A stretch of 64,000 nt of DNA from Euonymus europaeus. Taxonomy: Eukaryota > Streptophyta > Magnoliopsida > Celastrales > Celastraceae. Shown here piece by piece: positions 35,201-44,663 of the stretch. The DNA lies in assembly GCA_963580455.1 (NCBI GenBank), contig OY756972.1:10493001-10557000 (forward strand). The letters are read 5' to 3'. The number at the start of each line of letters is the position of its first letter. Position 1 is the first letter of the stretch. The translations under genes were made by a program, and so were the position numbers. Below the pieces are notes generated by a model that ran no database searches, had not been told where the DNA came from, and saw only the letters and a list, made by a program, of their open reading frames with translations.

Positions 35201-38200
35201 GCCCTATATAAACCAGATAACAACTCATGAACATGAGTTAAGTTCTTCTTACTAGCATACAGGGAGTCCAAATACTCCCTTAACTCCTTGATAGAGTCGC
35301 AGTGACCCACCATATCATCCACAAAATTATCAATAGTATTCTGAATCAAATTATAAAGTTTGTCATCTTCTTTCACCCATTGAGCCTTCGTCGTAGGTTC
35401 GATTGGAGGATTATCAGTCAAGTGTCTCTCCATATCAATACCCGATAGATATCGGCGAATAATACGCTTCCACTGATGATAATTGGAGCCATTCAATTTC
35501 CGATCGGTAATACGAGAGGTAGTGGCAACAATTTCAGTGGTAGCCTTCTTTTCATGAGTCTCTGCCATTGTCAATCGAAAAACGAAATCAGATTGCAAAT
35601 TAAGAGGGATTAACAGCCAGCAGACTAGAGGGACCAACAGAACATCACAGGAAACCAAGAACACCACCGGAAACACAGAGACCTCACCAACACATCACCG
35701 GAAACCACTCAGAAGTAGCAGACCAGAGAGGCGATCAACACTGAAGAAAGCAGAGACAGAACAGAACAGCGCAGGAGAAGCAGCAGACCAGAAGCCAGAT
35801 CGGAAACCAGAAAGACGCGATCGGCCAGAGACGCGTTCGGCCAGAAAGACGAAACCAGAAAGGCGATCAGCCAGAGAGGCACGATCGAAACCAGACAGCC
35901 ATCGGAGTATCGGCACCCAGAAGACTACGCGGTCGAACAGCACCCAGCCGATCGGAGGACCACGCGATCGGCACCCAGAAGGATTGGAGAACCACGCGAT
36001 CGGCACCCAGAAGGCCCAACGGAACCGCACTCGGGAATCACACTCGGAATACGAAGTCCGATCAGTCCGCCGGAGAAGTTGATCGGCGCTCGACAAAGAA
36101 ACAATTTCGTCGCTCACTGGAGCTCCGATACCATGTTATTTCATCTAATTCACGCTCATAACTTAGTATATTTACAACCAGTATATTTAACCTCAATACA
36201 ATTCTAGACATGTACAAAGACAGTAATACCCCTTTAGTATTCTAACACTATTTTTACTTTGCTTCCTTTTTTGAGAAAGAAGTTTTCTGGTCATAGAAAT
36301 TACACCTTCGTTCTTTGATTTCCATACTCATTGAGTGGTGCTTGGGTGATAGACATATTACTAAGTTGTATTAGTGGGGAATATTTACTACGTTAAGTGG
36401 GACTCTTCTGTAATTAGTGGCCTTTGGAGTTTAATAACAGTAGATCATGAGAAGGATACTTTTGGGTAAGTAGACTTTGGAGATCCTGGCTCCTCAAAAT
36501 CTAGGTTTGGGAGGTCCTACGCTCCTTGAAAGCTAGAGTTACTACTTTAGTTTTAATTCTTTGTAATTTTTAATTTTATTTAGCAAATTTTCTCTTTAAT
36601 CTTTTGATTTGGCGTCTGGAATTTGTTGGATCTTATCAATTGGTATCGAAGCAGTGACGGTTCTGTATGGCTTGATCCAAGATGGAAGGAAGAATGGTGG
36701 TCTTGGAGAAGGATGTGAGTGGATTGAAGAGTAGTGTTGTGAGCTTGCTGGAAGACGTGAATGAGATGAAGGCGTGCATGTAGAAGATATAAAATCCGTT
36801 GCATGTACAGAGAAAGGGAAGGGAAAAGTTGAAGGCAGCTCATCTAGCTCTTCAGACATCACTGAGTGCAGGGATACTCGAGTTACCATTGTTTTCAGGT
36901 GATGACCCGACTTAGAGGCTATTCAAAATAGAGTAGTATTTTGCGGTCAATCAAGTGACCGACAATGAAATTGAGGCGGCCGTTGTGTGTTTGGAAGGCA
37001 AGGCCTTGATACCTGTGGGTGGAGGCACGAGCACCAAGGTAGTCAAAATCGGGGTCTTGATTGAACGATCTTGATCATAGGAAGCGATCCAAATAGTGAT
37101 GAATAGGAATTGGCATGGAATCGGAGAGAATTGTGTGTCAGATCGCTAAACTCGTTGAAATCACGTTCTTTCAATGATTTTCATGATTTCAAAAAATAAG
37201 TCAAATCTCCCAAGTTTGACAAAAAAAACCAACTTCATAACAGACCTGGAACTGAAAATCGCGCACAGTATGTCGTGAATTTGGTGTGGAATTCCATCAC
37301 TGCGGGAAGTCGATCACTATTGGTAGCCTAGAACTGAAAGTGGTGCACTCCTGTAGTCGATCACCGCTAGTGCCTGAGTCATCACTGTTGTAGTCCGGAT
37401 GGCAAATTGAAGTCCATTGCTGGAGCCTAGAAGTCGATCATTGTTGTTGTCTCGTTGTATCAGCCTGACCGCCTCTATTCTCTGCCTTTGGTGTGATTTT
37501 TTTGTTTAAAAACCTTTAGAAGTGAACCACAAAAGTATGCTATAGACCTAAGATGAGACACCAACTACGAGGACTACCAACTTAATCAAAAACCCAATAG
37601 AAAAGGCCCAAAGGAATAGTGGAATATTTTACCCAGCCCAAAACAGGTTATTATATGATCAAGGTATTGGTATTTTTGAGAATTATTCTTAATTTTAAAT
37701 AGTATGTAAAATCTTACGATTTTACAATTTGATTTTACGATTACGATTTTATACCCTTTTCAGATTCCGTTTCCGATTCGACGTTATGATTTAACTACCA
37801 TGGCGAGCACCCATTGTTCCTTGGCCAGCTTTTTAATCTGGTTTGTTGCGGCGTTTCTGGAACTCACAAGAGATGAATGCTCATGAAAACCTGGCAGTTT
37901 TATGCCAAGAAGGAAGTGTCGCTGATTATCAGAAGCACTTTGAACAGATCCTTGCTCCCTTGCATAATGTTGACAAGGAGATGCTAGCAAGTGCTTTATT
38001 TAAGGATGAACCTGCCCGCTTTGTTATCGAGCTTAATGGAGTTGTCCTATCATATAGAAGAGAGAAACGTAGCCCTGGAGTGAGCTGTGGAAGTGATCTC
38101 ACAAGTCTTGGCCATCTGCTAGACTCATCACAACACACGCCAGCAATCAAGGCCGACCAACGTGAAAGTAAACCCAGCCATGTTCCAGCTACGGGTGTGG

Positions 38201-39553
38201 AGTGGGAATTTTCTGATTGTGATTTCTTGCAATAAACCTTGAAGACATGGCTGAGGTTTTAGGGAGGGGTATTGATAGACTATTACTAAGCTATATTAGT
38301 GGGTAATATTTGTTAGGTTAAGTGGGGACTCTTGTAATTGTGGCCTCTGTTTTAAGTAGCAGTAGATCGTGAGAAGACGGAGGTCCTGGCTTCTCGAAAG
38401 GTAGATTTAGGAGGTCCTATGCTCCTTGAAAGCTAGGGTTGCTACTTTTTTTTCAATTCTCTGCAATTTCCAGTTTTTGTTCTTTTAGTAAACTATCTCG
38501 TTAATCTTGTGATCCGGTGTCTGGAATCTGTTGGATCTTATCATGGGTAACAGTATATTTAATCATTCTTTTTTTTCTCCATTGTTGATTTACTTTTTCT
38601 GGTCTTACAGGCGTACACATTTATTTTGAATTTGATCGAGTATGCTGGCGGTTATATACCATCCATCCTTTACAATAACCAGGTACTGATGCCAAGCTGT
38701 TCTTATCAATGTCTTATTATTTTACGAACTACGAGTCCATTTGTTTTCAAGGAAAATCAGCTCTTGGAAAATTTATAATTTTTTGGAGGGAAAATGGTTA
38801 TTTTTCAATATATATTTATTGGAAACATGTAGAGGAAAACTCCTAGAATGGTACAAAAAAATTTGTGAATTTTTTCCTAAAATTTATTTCCTTTGATGCA
38901 AACAAAGCCTGAGGTTGTCTGTGTGGTAGTACTCTGTTATGGAGATGCAGTTGTACCCATTTGTTATTAATTTTATCATAAAACAATTAAGATTGTACTC
39001 TTGACCTGGTGGTAGTCTACTCCTTAAAACTTGAAGTCCCAGGTTCGAGTCCCTTCTCACAATAATTAATAATCTGTCACAAATGATATTGGACAATTGT
39101 CTCATATAGACAACACAATTTACATGGTTGTGCAAATGAAGTGGAGCAAAGATGTTAATATTGTAGTTTAATATAGAAGCCATGAATTATGCATCTATCT
39201 GTGCTTGTGAGAGATGGTTTGTTTGATTTGAATCAAATCAAGTAGCAGTTTGGAGGTTGCTTACAAATTGCCCCCTATGTTAGCACAGTGCCTGAATTCT
39301 GCTTCCCCCTTTGTTCTGCCATCAAAGATGTTACAAGGATTTGAAAAATGTCAATGTGCTTAGCCTCCAAACTCCCTAGCAGCATAGTAATCAATGTTTT
39401 AGTTCTGCAGGTGGATTATTTAGCAAAAATAGAGGCAAATCTGAAATATGCATATGATGAACTGAATGTTTGGTTGATGTGTGTATGCAGGAAATGCTAA
39501 TCACCTGTTCTTCAGCTGTCATGCTGTACATTATGGCATCATATTATCGATGA
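23293..39553 (+). CDS. CJD1: CJD1-like chloroplast J-like domain protein (10 exons, 286 aa)
   Basis: Exons are 23293-23402, 23733-23829, 23943-24047, 24240-24317, 25183-25238, 25905-25962, 26625-26750, 26876-26971, 38611-38682 and 39491-39553. All introns are GT-AG and the phases agree throughout. The product starts MAFAVSNVFLSPNPQILRSY, a Ser-rich plastid transit-like peptide. A J-like domain without HPD follows (NPYEVLGVSPIVGFDVIKAA, LERAYDKVMMAQL, then KDIKYADKRPIVPWGPRF). The C-terminal half has four hydrophobic segments (LINLAISAVFTVWIVI, PLQFLSLAFVYRIF, SLALVFGCITFSSLAYTFIL, SAVMLYIMASYY). This matches the CPP1/CJD1 family of plastid-envelope proteins. Arabidopsis CJD1 affects chloroplast lipid fatty-acid composition. 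CJD1 rather than CPP1 is chosen from remembered family features, not from a search. Intron 8 is 11,639 bp and full of transposons. Confidence 0.88.
26088..26129. repeat. Perfect 18-bp-arm hairpin in intron 6
   Basis: The arms 26088-26105 and 26112-26129 are exact reverse complements around a 6-nt loop (tagggt). It could be a tiny MITE remnant, but no target duplication was recognised. Confidence 0.85.
27540..28040 (+). pseudogene. RTE-type LINE remnant (C-terminal end) in intron 8
   Basis: A decayed frame shows TGWKKWKSASGVVW (compare the conserved GW.KWR.ASGVLCD of plant non-LTR RTs), then near 27855-28020 RWLGHVQHKDSIVVTKR and KKRGRLKKTWMEVIRK. These match the end of RTE-like LINE polyproteins, the LRWFGHV ... 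GRPK.TW.EV type. It is full of stops. It is in the sense direction of the host gene. Confidence 0.75.
28800..29110 (+). pseudogene. Gypsy gag fragment in intron 8
   Basis: Reading across frames gives LEGRALGWFQWMEIRAPLID, WSLFHTAFLRLFRNSQLGND and GSVADYREEFEQVSAP, the retrotransposon gag core. The gag-only element at 36347-38543 has the same GSVADY..FEQ.LAP motif, so the two are related. No LTRs were identified here. Confidence 0.75.
29111..31274. other. Intron 8 sequence, nothing recognised
   Basis: AT-rich intronic DNA. I see no coding frame, LTR or RNA gene here. Short ORFs such as 30200-30472 have no recognisable motif. Confidence 0.6.
31275..31388 (-). repeat. 3' LTR of the young copia (114 bp)
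   Basis: The ends are TGTTA...TAACA. It is the same as 36134-36247 base for base. At 114 bp it is near the short extreme for an element with full coding capacity. Confidence 0.97.
31389..31530 (-). pseudogene. Copia RNase H C-terminal tail after a stop
   Basis: After the TAG at 31531-31533 the frame continues as KGLICVKHIKTGDQIADIFT then KALAGNQVSYICNKLGMINI, the standard end of copia pol, and reaches the purine tract. The stop replaces a CAG in a CHG context, so it looks like a recent transition. Confidence 0.85.
31531..33552 (-). pseudogene. Copia integrase C-terminus, RT and RNase H
   Basis: A long uninterrupted frame. Integrase C-terminal motifs are VFGCVCFVQDVRPHVSKLDP and RSLKCLFLGY. 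RT shows WVFTIKVNPDGSVARLKARL, GVDYSETFSPVAKM, LDIKNAFLHGDLSEEVYMEQ, SLYGLKQSPRAWF and the catalytic LLVVYVDDIVIT. RNase H shows GFCDADWAGCPIDRRSTTGY, SAESEYRAMA, LWCDNQAAIHIASNPVFHER and THKHIEVDCHFVREKL-like residues. It is closed by a TAG at 31531-31533. All catalytic residues are present. Only the joins to the neighbouring frames are broken. Confidence 0.95.
33553..34378 (-). pseudogene. Copia GAG-pre-integrase and integrase core
   Basis: The frame shows LNLMSVSKITRALRCSVHFF, the HHCC finger (YQLHCQFGHPSLPVLKRL ... ECEACQFAKHHR), and the DDE core (HSDIWGPCPV, FVDDFSRVTWLYLMKSRAEL, RILHSDNAKEYFSHSLSDFL, VTPQQNGVAERKNRHLMEIA). A single-base loss near 33553, in a CCTC/TTC tract, shifts the frame in the integrase C-terminal region. 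Another near 34378, in a TTCTT tract, separates it from the protease. Confidence 0.93.
34379..35568 (-). pseudogene. Copia gag and protease
   Basis: ATG at 35568 gives MAETHEKKATTEIVATTSRI. Gag then shows LNGSNYHQWKRIIRRYLSGI and LYASKKNLTHVHELLSGLYR, followed by a GGRSGGGGRVGRGGRDGGRS basic stretch, the zinc knuckle CFHCGEQGHLKKNC and the protease active site WIIDSGATDHMTSN. A one-base shift near 35110 (in AAGAAGATGCAGAAGAAATC) splits gag into two open frames. An upstream ATG in the leader exists but is not part of the conserved gag. Confidence 0.93.
35569..36121 (-). other. GC-rich repetitive leader of the young copia
   Basis: The untranslated leader between primer-binding site and gag. 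It is much richer in GC than its surroundings and made of diverged repeats. The 22-mer cacgcgatcggcacccagaa occurs twice around 35960-36012, and gatcgg/ccagaa modules recur many times. An open frame of 140 codons across it starts at a non-ATG codon and shows no known domain, so I do not call it a gene. Confidence 0.7.
36122..36133 (-). other. Primer-binding site of the young copia
   Basis: TGGTATCGGAGC directly inside the 5' LTR. It matches the usual initiator-tRNA-Met site TGGTATCAGAGC except at one base. Confidence 0.9.
36134..36247 (-). repeat. 5' LTR of the young copia (114 bp)
   Basis: Identical to 31275-31388. It is followed by the target copy ctatt (36248-36252). Confidence 0.97.
36655..38235 (+). 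pseudogene. Gag of the small gypsy element, split by a transposon
   Basis: Upstream of the insert: VTDNEIEAAVVCLEGKAL at about 36955-37010. Downstream, 37843-38235 is open for 130 codons with MLRRFWNSQEMNAHENLAVL, GSVADYQKHFEQILAPLHNV and KEMLASALFKDEPARFVIEL, ending at TAA 38233-38235. This is the retrotransposon gag core. There is no zinc knuckle, and no protease or RT follows. The gag resumes on the far side of 37036-37803 in a continuous order. Confidence 0.82.
37036..37803. mobile_element. hAT-like non-autonomous transposon (768 bp) inside gag
   Basis: The 8-bp target duplication cgagcacc lies at 37028-37035 and 37804-37811, the length made by hAT transposases. The termini are imperfect inverted repeats: aaggtagtcaaaatc on the left, and ccatggtagttaaatc read inward from the right. 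There is no coding capacity. It splits the gag of 36347-38543. Confidence 0.8.
38995..39120 (+). mobile_element. tRNA-derived SINE-like sequence in intron 9
   Basis: cctggtggtagtctac resembles a pol III A box, and 30 bp later ggttcgagtcc is a perfect B box. The sequence does not fold as a full tRNA. The 3' end of the element is unclear. Confidence 0.5.
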
Positions 39554-40029
39554 GGAATCTAGTGAAGCGGCCATGGGGCAATGCTGTTCTTTATTTATCA
39601 TTGTGTTTTAAAATAGGATGTCAAAATTATGTCAAATGAGATACTAATATGTCATCATGCAGAGGGGAAAAGGCATATAATTTTGGTAATTGTTTATTAT
39701 TATCTCGTTTGAAAATTATTTTGGTAATTATCTCTTGATTCTCTCCCCTTGGCAAAATCAACCGCCTTTCTATATCCTGTTGAAGAGGGTAATTTATCAT
39801 CCCCCCATTCCTGATAAATTAAAATTCTTTCATTCTGCCCCTATAATTGAGCCACGAGTTGGAGTGGCAGGAAGTTGTATGTTCAGCTGCCCAATTAAGG
39901 GCTTGCCTTGGCAGTAAAAAAGAAAAATCAATTCTGAACTTTGTTAATTACTGCCATGCCAAGAAGTTCGTTTGTGCTTGTATACAATTATTGATTTCTA
40001 AGGAAATTACTAAACTGTGTAGAAGATGA
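39554..40029. other. 3' flank of the CJD1-like gene
   Basis: AT-rich sequence after the stop codon, probably containing the 3' UTR. No clear AATAAA-type signal stands out near the stop, and no other gene is seen. Confidence 0.5.
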
Positions 40030-40610
40030 AACATGAATCAGCATGACCAGACCTTGAATTTTTCTCTATGACAAAATGAGAGGAAATTTCTATATGCTTG
40101 CTCTTTTCATGAAAAACTGGATTATTTCATATATGATAGGAGCTTGGTTATCACAATATGGGTTCACAGGAGTGTCCAGCCTAAGTAGGAGGCTTGGATC
40201 CAAAAAAATTCACTATAGAGGCTCTGTACTCAGCCTAATATTCTTTTGGTATCAAGTTGCTCTCTATGAACATCTTTGAGATGTTGATCTGGTTGAGCCT
40301 TCATGTACAAGCTCCGATGATTCAGCAGTCTTCCAATCAAACTTCTACACTGCATAGGATCTTGAATTGATCCATAGGAGAATCCAGAGGTTTAGCATCC
40401 AGAAACCCTGCATCATCTAACATATCTAGGGCCTACTTCCTCTGAGGAATTGTCGAACTTTTGCTTCATCTTTCAATCTCCAAACGAAGGAAGTACTAGA
40501 GTTTCCCCATATATTTTAATCATCAAGCATGCCTTGATGGATTGTTTCAATTGATTCATCAGTTCGTCATTATTTTCCACCTATAGCCATGTCATGACCG
40601 TAAAGTGGCG
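40030..40610 (-). pseudogene. Copia RT/RNase H relic
   Basis: A decayed minus-strand copia pol read across frames: NNDELMNQLKQSIKACLMIK (after a ruined YVDD region), KYFLRLEIER-like and ALDMLDDAGFLDAKPLDSPM, then near 40100 PYCDNQA with an FF-MKRASI version of the FHERTKHI motif, ending near 40030. Stops are frequent and no LTRs were recognised. Confidence 0.7.
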
Positions 40611-40639
40611 ATGGTACAAATATGAATTTCTCTTGAAAT

Positions 40640-41959
40640 GTGAACAATAGTAATCACTTTGGAGTTTTGGATAGTTTGCATCCGAACTTTGTGAGTGTAG
40701 TTATGAATTTTAAATTGCATTGACTTGAAACTTGTTTCGAGGCATATAGATGTTGGATATTTTCAAAATAGGAAGAGTTTTCTAAAAGAGTTTGTTTTGA
40801 GGCTCATAGCTTTGTACCATCCAAGGATGGAGTTGTTGAAAAAGGTTACTTGTTTGCGTTGAGATGATGTCCTAGAAACATATCTTGTAAAAACAATTAT
40901 AAAATTCAAGAATAAACATTTTATGATTTGCATTTGTGTTTCTTAAATGTTATTTAATATGTTTAATTTATAAGTGAATATTCTATCAAGGTTTAAGGAT
41001 GTTAGACATATGAATCTTTGATATTGAAATACACTTTATGTGTGAGTATAGATTGACACAAAATTCATAATTACATCCTAAATCAATTGTCACAACTATA
41101 TTGACAAATTAAGGCTCTTTGTTGATATAGGTTGTACTGCATATGAAATCTCCAATTAGGGTAATGATTTTTTCTGATCATTTGAGAGGATTCTTGAATT
41201 GATGCACTAGTGTATATATGTGGACATATACATTGGCAAACTTACATAGGAATGAATAACAAGAAATGTGCTATTAAAGAGTCGTTCATCCTATAGTTGT
41301 GAGAGTATAGTATATCTCAAGCTTGAGTACGTCAATATGTTTGTGCTTATAGTTTGTGCATTTTGATTCATCAATAAGAGAGACATGCATTATTGTCGAT
41401 AGTCTTGATGAGTTCGGTGTATGACACTAAAGTATGAGCGCAAACCTACAATATAGTCATTCATGTATTTTCAGTTACTGAAGTGTAAGCACCCATCTGA
41501 GATGTTCAAATTAATCTATCAAGAAACTATACATAGTGATTCTTATGAATCAAGTGTTGTGAATTAGGTTGATTGATAGGTCAATTTAATACGTTTAGAT
41601 GATAAATATAAAATAATCTAGAGCTTAGATGAAATATGAATTTTGGAGTGTTCGATAGTACGAATAAACTCACTCCAAATTATCGGGAATTGCATGGAGG
41701 ATATGCTAGTAATTATGGAAATCCTTGATGTAAGAATCGTACCTATTGGGAAGTGCATCCAAAGTTCAAGTAATGTTTTACGAACATTCGACTGAAATGT
41801 TATTCCCAGTCATATAATTTGATGGTAAAAGTAATAGTTCAAAAGTCACAATATGTATCCCCTGAGGAGTCCCCTTTTAAAGCCTTATATGCTTTCTCGT
41901 CCTATTAAAGAAGATTGATAAGATTCTCTATAAGCCATCTCATTGTTTTAAGTTTTATT

Positions 41960-41998
<39 letters not shown>

Positions 41999-42166
41999 TA
42001 TTGGGTATTGCCTTGGCAATGAGATACCAAGAATAAAATTAAATATGTAAACATATACAATTTAATAATTGTATATACATTAAATTAGGGTTGCGTATTT
42101 TAATGTAGATCGTAAAATAAAATTTTATGAAATTAAATAGTGAAAGCAATTAAAAGTCTAAATGGG
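40640..42166. other. No gene seen; contains (AC)n(AT)n microsatellite
   Basis: AT-rich sequence with no recognisable coding frame. A cacaca-tatata microsatellite lies at 41961-41994. Confidence 0.6.
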
Positions 42167-42677
42167 TGTACGCGGCCCCAAGAGGGTATGTATTGGACCC
42201 AGGAGGACCATTTAACGACCCATGTGTCGGAACCCTAACCAAAGATACCGTGCACCGAACGTTGCCCCTGTTTTACCTATGCTTTAATTCAAATCTACCG
42301 CCTATCCATTCAAATAATCACATTATAAGAAAATTACACATCCAAAAAAACCTTTCAAAATCCCTTCCATAAAATAAAGTAGTAAAATTAAACTTGCTCA
42401 CCAAATAATCCTCCATGTCTACAGTCCATATCCTTAAAAATCAAAGCAAATCATACGACCATAATAATTTATCCAAATTCGCGATTATTCACTTATTTAA
42501 ATAGACCGAAGCTTAAATTTCTAACGCTTAAATTAATATAATAGATACTCTAGAATGGACACCAAGACTCAACTCTCATCACATGAGTATCATCACTAAG
42601 GATCAGCAGCGCCACCATTAACAGCCAAGTCTATATACTCATCTAGAATTTCATGACTTGCAGTACGAAACATAATG
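42167..42677 (-). repeat. Older LTR, left part, split by the 42678 element
   Basis: It starts TGTACGCGGCCCC and resembles the LTR that starts at 62715 (compare 42580-42660 with 63055-63130). It resumes at 52411, directly after the insertion, with the same sequence course. Orientation is tentative. Confidence 0.5.
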
Positions 42678-44647
42678 TGTCACACCCCGAGTCGTTGGAT
42701 AACTTACGCTCTAGGGTAAAACGATGTAGGTGGTATTTATTATGATTTTTAGTGTGTGCAATAATATGTGTTAAATAGGATCGGAATATTTTTCATCAAT
42801 TTTATATAGGAAATAAAAATTATGAGAACCGGAATTATAATAATTGGAGTTGAAACGAAATTACCAAGAATTTTGGATGCCAGAAATAGAATAGGAAAAT
42901 AATTATATGTAATGGAAAAACTGTAAATAGGGGAGGGTTCCACGTGTAATTAAATAAGACTATGGAGGGTAGAAATGTAAATGTGCAATAAATCAATTAA
43001 ATATAAAAAAATCATAAAAAGGGGTTGGCACGAAAATAGAGAAAACTCTATTCCTAGTGGTGACGGCAGACAGAATCCGAGTTTCTCCTTCCGGCGATGG
43101 ATGGCGAGACAAGGTGAGTATGAGCGGGTCAATCATGGAGAGACGAGTTCAAAGGTGCTTGTTTTGGATGCAACCGAGCATGGAAGCGCCGTCACAAAGG
43201 AGGAGAGTTCTCGGCACCAGAACTTTGAGGAGGTCGTTTCTCTGCCTTCCGGCCATGACTCAGGTAACCAACACCAGCGCTGCATCACGCACACCATCCT
43301 CTACCGATCCATGCCAGCAGTGCTTGTCACTGTGACCTTGGCCAGTGGTGGCCCGATTTTGCTAGAAACCGGATCTGTTAGACCCCGGTATTGTGAGGAA
43401 GACGGTAACAACCGGGTCAAGCTAATCCGGTTGAACAATTACCTAATTAATTAATATTAATGGTATTTAATAAAAGAAATTGGTTAGAAATAATAGTATT
43501 AAATTATTAATAAATGATTTTGGGTATTGTGTGGGTTTCATGAACCAACCTTTGTAATTAAACTATCAGGATTTACGGGAGCACATCACGGTAAGTATTA
43601 TCCAACTGCATTACGAATTAATGTAATTTATGGATTGTATGTGTTAGTGTCTGCATAATTGTTTGGCTATTGATAAATATTTGATCGGAATTCTGTGATG
43701 AGTTTGAAATTATGGGAAAGTGTTATCTGCATAATAGTACGTGTACTGTTGAGTTGTTAATATGATATTGAATTGGTGACAATGGGTTTTATATGTGAAT
43801 TATGAACTGAGGTAGTCTATGTTGGTTGACTGTCTATGAACTGCGATCTATTATTTGAGGCTATATTGAGGTAAGATTTATTGGTTGCTCTACCTGAAGC
43901 ATGACATGTTGTGACATACACAGTATACGCATTAAAGAAAAATGTCTTTACAAATTTTTATGAATCTAGTACAATTGCAACAGAGAGGGTATATATTGAC
44001 TGGAAAAGGAAAAGGAAATGAAAAATGTTTTATTGACTGGAAAATGTTCTTTAGTAGAACTCTTAATCAAAGAAAAATCTCGACCGGTTGCTCTATAGCA
44101 GTGTAATTAAGTTAAGAGCCCAAGTACTGGATAAAAGATTTAAATGGTTGACTGCTCTCTAAAGAAATGGTTCACGTGCATTCATGCATAGATATTACTT
44201 GATGGGCGCCTCGGGTCACTATGTTTCGTGACACATGATTATGTTGACTTAGGAGTTGATGATCTCGCCATAGATCCATGAAGAAGATGCTCATGTGAAG
44301 GAAGCTAGTTTCATGGAAGATTGATTAATTAAGTATTAAATTTATTTATGCACTTACCGTTAATAGCTTTGATGTATGGCAATAAGTGTAGATCCGGGAA
44401 GGAGGATTAAGGGTATAAGATTCACAACAGTATGCTTAGAGGATATTAATTGGGTGTTACTGTTTATTTAAAATATATAACATGACTTTTTTATTATTAT
44501 TTTAGATTAGATTATTTTAATTAAATTTGGTGGAATTGTTTAGTGAAGTGGACTTAAATTAAATGTAGGGTGAGTTTATATTGTAATGTAGGTAGCGTTT
44601 TGGACTAAGAGCCAGGGAATTAGAGTTTCGTGGGACGGGGCGTTACA
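42678..44647 (+). repeat. 5' LTR of the LARD-like element
   Basis: TGTCACACCCCGAGTCG ... GGGGCGTTACA, 1970 bp. A TATA-like stretch (about 42999-43012) precedes a GC-richer block (43050-43440), in which a 157-codon ORF is open here but broken in the partner LTR. Confidence 0.92.
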
Positions 44648-44649
44648 GA

Positions 44650-44663
44650 TAGTATTAGAGGGC
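44650..44663 (+). other. Primer-binding site (LARD-like element)
   Basis: tagtattagagggc, two bases after the LTR end. It is a mutated form of TGGTATCAGAGC. Confidence 0.65.

Larger units (their letters stand above)
31275..36247 (-). mobile_element. Young Ty1/copia element with identical 114-bp LTRs
   Basis: Complete two-LTR element of 4973 bp. The LTRs at 31275-31388 and 36134-36247 read as identical. The 5-bp duplication ctatt occurs at 31270-31274 and 36248-36252. The primer-binding site TGGTATCGGAGC abuts the 5' LTR (36133-36122), and the purine tract TTGAGGGGGAG abuts the 3' LTR (31399-31389). Gene order gag-PR-IN-RT-RH is that of copia. It sits in intron 8 of the CJD1-like gene in antisense. 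Despite identical LTRs, the polyprotein frame has three single-base shifts and one stop. Confidence 0.97.
36347..38543 (+). mobile_element. Small gag-only gypsy-type element in intron 8
   Basis: 5' LTR 36347-36638 (292 bp) and 3' LTR 38273-38543 (271 bp) are clearly alike: both read TGATAGAC...attactaag...ggatcttatca. The primer-binding site tggtatcgaagc (36641-36652) follows the 5' LTR, and the purine tract agggaggggt (38261-38270) precedes the 3' LTR. The flanks share tggg(t) (36343-36346 and 38544-38547). Between the LTRs there is only a gag, itself interrupted by a 768-bp hAT-like element. Without that insert the element would be about 1.4 kb, the size of a TR-GAG/TRIM-like non-autonomous element. 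Confidence 0.85.

Noticed and set aside
35695..36117. 140-codon open frame in the copia leader
   Set aside because: It starts at a non-ATG codon, lies between primer-binding site and gag, and consists of repeat-derived residues with no domain.
42981..43454. 157-codon ORF in the 5' LTR of the LARD-like element
   Set aside because: The homologous stretch in the 3' LTR (50880-51320) is broken by indels, so the frame is not maintained.
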